In this document: positions 7,039 to 10,538 of the stretch, one piece after another
Layout: each line of letters begins with the position of its first letter
How positions within the stretch are numbered: position 1 is the first letter of the stretch
DNA from: Eubacteriales Family XIII. Incertae Sedis bacterium
Lineage (GTDB): Bacteria > Bacillota > Clostridia > Peptostreptococcales > Anaerovoracaceae
Direction of reading: 5' to 3'
DNA length: 10,538 nt
Assembly: GCA_031276775.1 (NCBI GenBank)
Contig: JAISML010000185.1
Span: 1-10,538, forward strand
The notes under the pieces: model-generated
Told to the model about the DNA's origin: nothing
The model's input: the letters and a program-made list of their open reading frames with translations, nothing else
Databases searched by the model: none
Program-made: the position numbers and the translations under genes

Positions 7039-7163
7039 AAGAGCCGTTTCAAAACCGTGCGCGCGCGTATCTGCCGCGAAGCGTGGCAAGACGCGCGGCC
7101 GAGGCGCGTACGGAGGGTTTTGGGCTATCCTTGGGGCGTGGTATGCACGGAGGAGCAGGATGA
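7035..7163 (+). CDS. Possible 42-codon ORF with TTG start, coupled on both sides
   Basis: Between MBL copy 3 and the M18 gene there is a 42-codon frame with a TTG start overlapping the MBL stop (TTGA, 7035-7038) and a TGA stop overlapping the M18 start (ATGA, 7160-7163). A near-ideal RBS, AAAGGAGG (7019-7026), sits 8 nt before the TTG. The predicted peptide begins KEPFQNRARAYLPRS after the initiator, contains seven Arg and ends in a Gly-rich stretch. I do not recognise it. The RBS and the double 4-nt overlap favour real translation; the unusual start and the biased composition argue against. It could be a leader that only delivers ribosomes to the M18 start, a small protein, or a degenerate remnant. 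Confidence 0.35.
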   Translation: MKEPFQNRARAYLPRSVARRAAEARTEGFGLSLGRGMHGGAG

Positions 7164-8521
7164 GAACCGATTTTTACGCAGGAAGAAAAGAGGCCGACTA
7201 TTTGAACGATCGGGAAAGGCAGGAAGGGAAGGAGTATTGCGAGGCGTACATACGGTTTCTGAACGCCGCCAAAACCGAACGCGAGACAATCGATGAGGCT
7301 GTTCGGATTGCGGAGCATGCGGGTTTTGCGCCGCTCGGCGGGCGGGACAGGGTGCGGGCGGGCGACAAGATATATGCGATCAATGCGCACAAGTCCCTGA
7401 TCCTTGCGGTTATCGGAGACAAACCGCTTGATGGGGGGTGTTCCCTGATCGTTGCGCACACCGATTCCCCGCGGTTGGATCTGAAACCCGCGCCGATTCT
7501 GGGGAAAAACGGCTTGGGTTATCTTGACGCCCATTATTACGGCAGTATCAAAAAATACCAGTGGCCGACCGTGCCGTTGGCGCTTCACGGCATTGCCGTA
7601 AAAAAGGATGGCAGCAAGCGCCGGGTGGTGATCGGGGAAAGCGAAACGGATCCGATATTCGGCGTCACGGATTTGTCGACGCATCTTGCGGGGCGTCAGA
7701 TGAACGAATCCGCCCGGGATATCATTCCGGGCGACGCCTTGGATCTTTTGGCCTGCTCCGACCGGCGAAACGGAGACGCAAAGGCATGCATGCTCGATAT
7801 TTTGTCCGGGCAATACGGAATTGAGGAAGAAGATCTGATCTCCGCGGAGTTTGAGGCGGTACCCGCTTACCGCGCGAGGGAGATGGGCTTTGACAGGGGG
7901 ATGATCGCCGCATACGGACAGGATGACAGAGCCTGTGTTTTTGCGGCGCTCCGCGCAATCTCATCGCTTTCCCAAACCGGCAGGACCGCCATATGTCTGT
8001 TTGCCGACAAGGAGGAAATCGGTTCCCTGGGCAACACTTCGACGCAATCCCTGTTTTTCCCGCACTTTCTCGAAGAACTTTGCGAATGGGAGGGTTGCAA
8101 ACCACGGCATGTCTTTCCGTCTTCCATGTGCCTTTCCGCAGACGTCATCGCCGCATTCGACCCGACTTATCCGGAAGTGTTCGGCAGCAATGCGGCGCAT
8201 CTCCATCACGGCGTCGCCATCGCCAAATACAGAGGGTCGCGCGGCAAACAGGAGACAAACGACGCTTCGGCGGAAACGGTCGCGTTCCTGCGCAATGTCC
8301 TCGATCAAAACGAAATCCTTTGGCAAACGGGGGAAACGGGGAAAGTCGATGAGGGCAGGAGCCAAACGGTGGCGCACATCATCACAGGATACAACATGCC
8401 CGCGGTTGATTTGGCGGTACCCATTCTTTCCATGCACTCGCCGCTTGAAGTCACGGACAAACTTGACCTCTTCATGGCATACAAGGCGTACCGCGCTTTT
8501 TTGCAGGGTGATGCGCAATGA
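7160..8521 (+). CDS. M18-family zinc aminopeptidase
   Basis: This 453-residue cytoplasmic metallopeptidase would remove N-terminal residues from peptides, fitting with the upstream peptide importer. The length matches the M18 family (about 430-480). Metal and active-site segments are all present: VAHTDSPR with His100 and Asp102; GQDDR with Asp255/Asp256 (bridging ligand position); DKEEIGS with Glu285/Glu286; LSADV with Asp328; and SMHSPLE with His426. The start MRTDFYAGRK followed by FLNAAKTERE (33-42) resembles the opening of other M18 enzymes. The RBS is GGAGG (7149-7153), 6 nt before ATG 7160. M18 enzymes are typically dodecameric and many prefer acidic or hydrophobic N-terminal residues; the preference here cannot be read off. 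The stop TGA overlaps the ATG of a repeat-built small ORF (8518). Confidence 0.94.
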   Translation: MRTDFYAGRKEADYLNDRERQEGKEYCEAYIRFLNAAKTERETIDEAVRIAEHAGFAPLGGRDRVRAGDKIYAINAHKSLILAVIGDKPLDGGCSLIVAHTDSPRLDLKPAPILGKNGLGYLDAHYYGSIKKYQWPTVPLALHGIAVKKDGSKRRVVIGESETDPIFGVTDLSTHLAGRQMNESARDIIPGDALDLLACSDRRNGDAKACMLDILSGQYGIEEEDLISAEFEAVPAYRAREMGFDRGMIAAYGQDDRACVFAALRAISSLSQTGRTAICLFADKEEIGSLGNTSTQSLFFPHFLEELCEWEGCKPRHVFPSSMCLSADVIAAFDPTYPEVFGSNAAHLHHGVAIAKYRGSRGKQETNDASAETVAFLRNVLDQNEILWQTGETGKVDEGRSQTVAHIITGYNMPAVDLAVPILSMHSPLEVTDKLDLFMAYKAYRAFLQGDAQ

Positions 8522-8577
8522 AGCCGGGAGCCGCCATGATCGGGGAGATGAAGCCGGGAACCGCCATGATCGGGAAA
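8518..8577 (+). repeat. Tandem direct repeat, two 30-nt units plus a partial third
   Basis: Two adjacent 30-nt units (8518-8547 and 8548-8577) differ at only two positions (one in the middle and one at the end). Each starts with ATGAAGCCGGGA and ends with CCATGATCGGG plus three purine-rich bases. A shortened third copy follows (AGCCGGGTATGAT, 8581-8593), missing the central GCC-type triplets, and its ATG is the start codon of the aldo/keto reductase. The first unit begins on the ATG that overlaps the M18 stop. The array therefore looks like amplification of the gene junction itself. Confidence 0.85.
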
Positions 8578-8592
8578 CGGAGCCGGGTATGA
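8518..8592 (+). CDS. Possible 24-codon ORF encoded by the tandem repeat
   Basis: The frame starts at ATG 8518, inside the M18 stop (ATGA), and ends with TGA 8590-8592, overlapping the ATG of the aldo/keto reductase (ATGA 8589-8592). It encodes MKPGAAMIGE then MKPGTAMIGK followed by RSRV, a two-copy 10-residue repeat. An SD-like GGTGAT (8507-8512) lies 5 nt before the ATG. It most likely acts, if translated, as a coupling leader that carries ribosomes from M18 to the reductase; a function for the peptide itself is unsupported. It may also simply be a fortuitous frame, because a 30-nt unit keeps any open frame open. Confidence 0.3.
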   Translation: MKPGAAMIGEMKPGTAMIGKRSRV

Positions 8593-9728
8593 TACAGCGG
8601 AGAATCATTGGGAAGCTGAACGTGGAAATTTCGATGCTGGGTTTTGGCTGCATGCGGCTGCCCGAAAAAAACGGCGGCATCGACAGGGAACCGGCCGAAG
8701 CCATGATCGACTGCGCTTACACAAACGGAATCAACTATTTCGATACGGGGTGGGACTATCACAACGGGGAGTCACAATGGTTTTTGGGCGACGCGATGAA
8801 ACGCTATCCGCGTGACAGTTTCTGTCTCGCGACGAAAATGCCCATCTGGCTGTGCAAGGATCCGTCGGATCTCGACAGGTTGTTTGACGCGCAGCTGACC
8901 CGCTGCAAAACGGATTATTTTGATTTCTATCTTCTGCATGCGCTCAACGCGAACCGTTTTGCGCTCAGCCAAAGCATCCATGCGATTCGCTGGCTTGACA
9001 GGCTGAAAAAAGCGGGAAAAATCCGATTTGCCGGATTCTCTTATCATGACGGTCCGAACAATTTGGAACCCATTCTCGACGCTTATTCCTGGGATTTTGC
9101 CCAAATCCAGCACAATTGGCTGGACGACGCGCATGTAGAATCCGGCAAGTTGTATGCGATTTTGGAGCGCAGAGGAATTCCCGCAATCGTGATGGAACCG
9201 GTGCGCGGCGGAAGCCTTGCCGTATTGCCGCAGGACGTTTTGCGCATTCTGCGGGACGCGCGCCCGGATCGCAGTCCGGCCGCATGGGCGTTGCAATGGG
9301 CGGCCTGCCAACGCAATACCATGATCACCCTCTCCGGCATGTCCGCGATCGAACAGGTGAAAGAAAACATATCGATCTTTTCGGGCGCGCAATGCGCGCT
9401 TACGGAAGAGGAATTGAAAGCGATCGACCGTGCCGCCAAGTTGCTGATGTCCTACAAACGCGTCCCCTGCACGGGCTGCCGCTATTGCATGCCCTGTCCG
9501 CACGGCGTCAACATTCCGAAGATGTTCGATATCTATAACCGCCTGATGATGTTCCGAAGCAAAGAGATAGCCGAAAGTTATTTTGGACCTTATTTGGGAG
9601 AAACCGTAAAAACAAATCCCCGCGCCGATGCATGCCGCAATTGCGGCGCCTGTGCGCCCAAATGTCCGCAGCGCATAGATATCCCGAAATCCCTTTCGGA
9701 AGTGCATGCGGCCATGGTCTCGACGTAA
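8589..9728 (+). CDS. Aldo/keto reductase with two C-terminal 4Fe-4S motifs (COG1453 type)
   Basis: The 379-residue cytoplasmic protein joins an aldo/keto reductase barrel (about 1-285) to a ferredoxin-like C-terminus (about 290-379). The AKR catalytic tetrad is intact: Asp52 and Tyr57 (FDTGWDYHNG), Lys83 (ATKMP) and His117 (LLHAL). The first cluster motif is C294-C297-C300-C303-P (CTGCRYCMPCP) and the second C349-C352-C355-C359-P (CRNCGACAPKCP), enough for two 4Fe-4S clusters. Such fusions are common in anaerobic Firmicutes, where their electron partners and substrates are mostly undefined; the barrel class uses NAD(P)H. ATG 8589 gives the family N-terminus (I-G-K-L-N-V-E-I-S-M-L-G-F-G-C-M-R-L-P); the frame stays open upstream but only through the repeat and M18. 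The RBS is CGGAG (8578-8582). A role in reducing a carbonyl product of peptide or amino-acid breakdown is an inference from context. Confidence 0.93.
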   Translation: MIQRRIIGKLNVEISMLGFGCMRLPEKNGGIDREPAEAMIDCAYTNGINYFDTGWDYHNGESQWFLGDAMKRYPRDSFCLATKMPIWLCKDPSDLDRLFDAQLTRCKTDYFDFYLLHALNANRFALSQSIHAIRWLDRLKKAGKIRFAGFSYHDGPNNLEPILDAYSWDFAQIQHNWLDDAHVESGKLYAILERRGIPAIVMEPVRGGSLAVLPQDVLRILRDARPDRSPAAWALQWAACQRNTMITLSGMSAIEQVKENISIFSGAQCALTEEELKAIDRAAKLLMSYKRVPCTGCRYCMPCPHGVNIPKMFDIYNRLMMFRSKEIAESYFGPYLGETVKTNPRADACRNCGACAPKCPQRIDIPKSLSEVHAAMVST

Positions 9729-9748
9729 TGCCGCGATATGCCGGAAAG

Positions 9749-9797
9749 CCGCAAAAAGCGCGGGATTTGCGGAGTTTGCGCCGCCGTATGAAGGCGG
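9749..9797 (+). promoter_or_regulatory. Two small hairpins in the leader of the RidA-family gene
   Basis: The 82-nt gap before the RidA-family gene holds CCGCAAA (9749-9755) pairing with TTTGCGG (9766-9772) around a 10-nt loop, and CCGCC (9781-9785) pairing with GGCGG (9793-9797) around GTATGAA. The second ends 3 nt before the RBS GGAGG (9801-9805). Neither has a U tract, so termination is unlikely; they could separate the mRNA into differently stable parts or modulate initiation. No convincing -35/-10 promoter pair was seen in this gap. Confidence 0.25.
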
Positions 9798-9810
9798 AAC
9801 GGAGGAAAAC

Positions 9811-10227
9811 ATGAAAAAAATAACCAAGATAAACCCACCTGCGATGCCTGTGCCGACCAGAGCTTTCTCCAATGGGATTTTCATTCCTTTGGGAGGCGCG
9901 GATTTGCTTTTTCTGTCCGGACAGACTGCACAGGACGACGGGGGCAACGTCATGTTCCCCGATGACTGTACGGAGCAGACGAGATATGTGTTCCGCAAGA
10001 TCGGCGATATCTTAAAAGAAGCGGACATGAATTTTGACGACGTCGTCAATGTCCGGATCTTCGTCACGGACATGGATGAATCCCCGAAAGTGTCCGCGGT
10101 TCGCGATGAAGCGTTTGCCCATTCAAGACCCGCAACCAGCATGATTGAGATCAGCCGGCTGGTGAAACCCGACTGTCGCGTTGAGATCGAAGTCGTTGCG
10201 ATCAAGCTTCGGGAAACAGGCGCGTAA
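9811..10227 (+). CDS. RidA-family (YjgF/YER057c/UK114) enamine/imine deaminase-like protein
   Basis: The 138-residue protein is slightly longer than the usual 125-130 residues of the family and is expected to be a cytoplasmic trimer. RidA hydrolyses reactive enamine/imine intermediates released by pyridoxal-phosphate enzymes to 2-keto acids and ammonia. Visible family marks are LLFLSGQTAQDDGG (32-45), a helix then DDVVNVRIFVTDM (76-88), and RPATSMIEISRL (106-117) with Arg106 at the position of the catalytic arginine, followed by VEIEVVAIK (124-132). The N-terminus (NPPAMPVPTRAFSNG) departs from the classic A-P-x-A-I-G-P-Y-S-Q pattern, so it may belong to a Rid subfamily other than archetypal RidA. 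ATG 9811 has GGAGG 5 nt upstream; longer in-frame starts run into the previous gene. It fits as a clean-up step for amino-acid (including D-amino-acid) deamination. Confidence 0.92.
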   Translation: MKKITKINPPAMPVPTRAFSNGIFIPLGGADLLFLSGQTAQDDGGNVMFPDDCTEQTRYVFRKIGDILKEADMNFDDVVNVRIFVTDMDESPKVSAVRDEAFAHSRPATSMIEISRLVKPDCRVEIEVVAIKLRETGA

Positions 10228-10235
10228 GAAAATAT

Positions 10236-10273
10236 GCGCAATGCGCCGATTCGGTTACGGCTCCTGCGCTTTT
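10236..10273 (+). terminator. Weak candidate terminator after the RidA-family gene
   Basis: Downstream of the last plus-strand gene, GCGCA (10236-10240) can pair with TGCGC (10265-10269), enclosing a second stem GCCG/CGGC (10245-10248 with 10258-10261), and TTTT follows at 10270-10273. The internal loop (4 by 3 nt) and the short T tract make it a poor intrinsic terminator. Its position between convergent genes is the main support. Confidence 0.3.
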
Positions 10274-10310
10274 GCCCGAGGGCTTCGGAACCTTTCCCGA
10301 CCGCGCTTCG

Positions 10311-10538
10311 CTATCCTTTTGGCGCCTCGCCAAGGATCAGCGCAATGTGTTCCGTATTGGTCATCGCGAACAGTTCCCTGCATTTGTTGTCGGAAACCGT
10401 TTTCATCCGTTCGGTCATCCTGTTCCAATTCGCCCAGATCCGCAACTGCTCGTTCCGATCGGGTTCTTTGTGAATGAGTTCAATGCCCGTTTCCGCCCTC
10501 CATGCGTGACAGGCGTCGCCCCGCAGGTTTTTGATGAT
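10311..10538 (-). CDS. Unrecognised protein, C-terminal 75 residues only
   Basis: On the minus strand the window edge opens directly into a frame of 75 residues ending at TAG (complement of 10311-10313). It starts IIKNLRGDACHAWRAETGIE and continues with ELIHKEP, a W-A-N-W-N-R-M stretch and TNTEHIALILGEAPKG. The composition (Trp, His, charged helices, no low complexity) looks like a genuine soluble helical protein end. The gene converges with the plus-strand train, leaving an 83-nt gap. I do not recognise the family; the start and most of the protein lie beyond the window. It could be a short all-helical domain protein or the tail of a larger one. Confidence 0.6.
   Translation of the reverse strand: MIKNLRGDACHAWRAETGIELIHKEPDRNEQLRIWANWNRMTERMKTVSDNKCRELFAMTNTEHIALILGEAPKG

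Noticed and set aside
7923..8588. Upstream extension of the reductase frame through the repeat into the M18 gene
   Set aside because: The family N-terminus begins at 8589 with an RBS; upstream the frame is out of phase with M18 and reads Arg/Ser-rich noise.
8518..8593. The repeat array as a CRISPR fragment
   Set aside because: The units are directly adjacent without spacers, are coding in phase with 30-nt periodicity, and no cas gene is present.
8772..10241. Minus-strand frame of 489 codons opposite the reductase and RidA genes
   Set aside because: It spans two well-supported plus-strand genes and their gap, and shows no protein-family features.
10274..10288. GCCCGAGGGC and CCGAGGGCTTCGG as a terminator for either convergent gene
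   Set aside because: Stems are only 4 bp with very small loops and no T or A tract follows on either strand.

Overview
The window carries one long plus-strand gene train (about 1 to 10227) and, at the right edge, the 3' end of a convergent minus-strand gene. The genes are tightly packed, with 4-nt ATGA or TTGA overlaps and strong purine-rich ribosome binding sites. The content is peptide and amino-acid catabolism, and an Fe-S aldo/keto reductase of a type common in strict anaerobes is present. Together these suggest a fermentative anaerobic bacterium, most likely Clostridia/Firmicutes or possibly Synergistota. This placement is an inference; no marker gene in the window fixes it.

Layout. Positions 1-47 hold the last 14 codons of an inner-membrane permease of a dipeptide/oligopeptide ABC importer. 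The second permease (64-987) and the two ATPases (992-2008 and 1998-2960) follow. A solute-binding protein is not in the window and may lie upstream. Next comes an N-acyl-D-amino-acid deacylase (2999-4588), then three tandem metallo-beta-lactamase-fold hydrolases (4665-5435, 5432-6169, 6208-7038) that keep all metal ligands at identical residue numbers. A possible 42-codon ORF (7035-7163) leads to an M18 zinc aminopeptidase (7160-8521). A 24-codon ORF made of two copies of a 30-nt tandem repeat (8518-8592) leads to an aldo/keto reductase with two C-terminal 4Fe-4S motifs (8589-9728). A RidA-family protein (9811-10227) ends the train. The convergent partial gene (10311-10538) was not recognised.

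Likely joint function (inference). The importer would bring in peptides. The D-aminoacylase would release D-amino acids from N-acylated forms, and M18 would trim N-terminal residues. The MBL enzymes would hydrolyse an unidentified ester, lactone, thioester or lactam bond. The reductase would dispose of carbonyl products and RidA would clear reactive enamine/imine intermediates. A plausible substrate class is N-acylated, D-residue-containing or cyclic peptides, but nothing in the sequence proves the substrate.

The most unusual features are the two small ORFs that fit exactly between larger genes through 4-nt stop/start overlaps, one of them built from a tandem repeat; the gap-free MBL triplet with a 46/47-nt identical patch between copies one and two; and a pair of mutually exclusive GC-rich hairpins between the deacylase and the MBL genes. 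No stretch above 300 bases lacks a gene. I saw no tRNA, rRNA, CRISPR array or insertion sequence.
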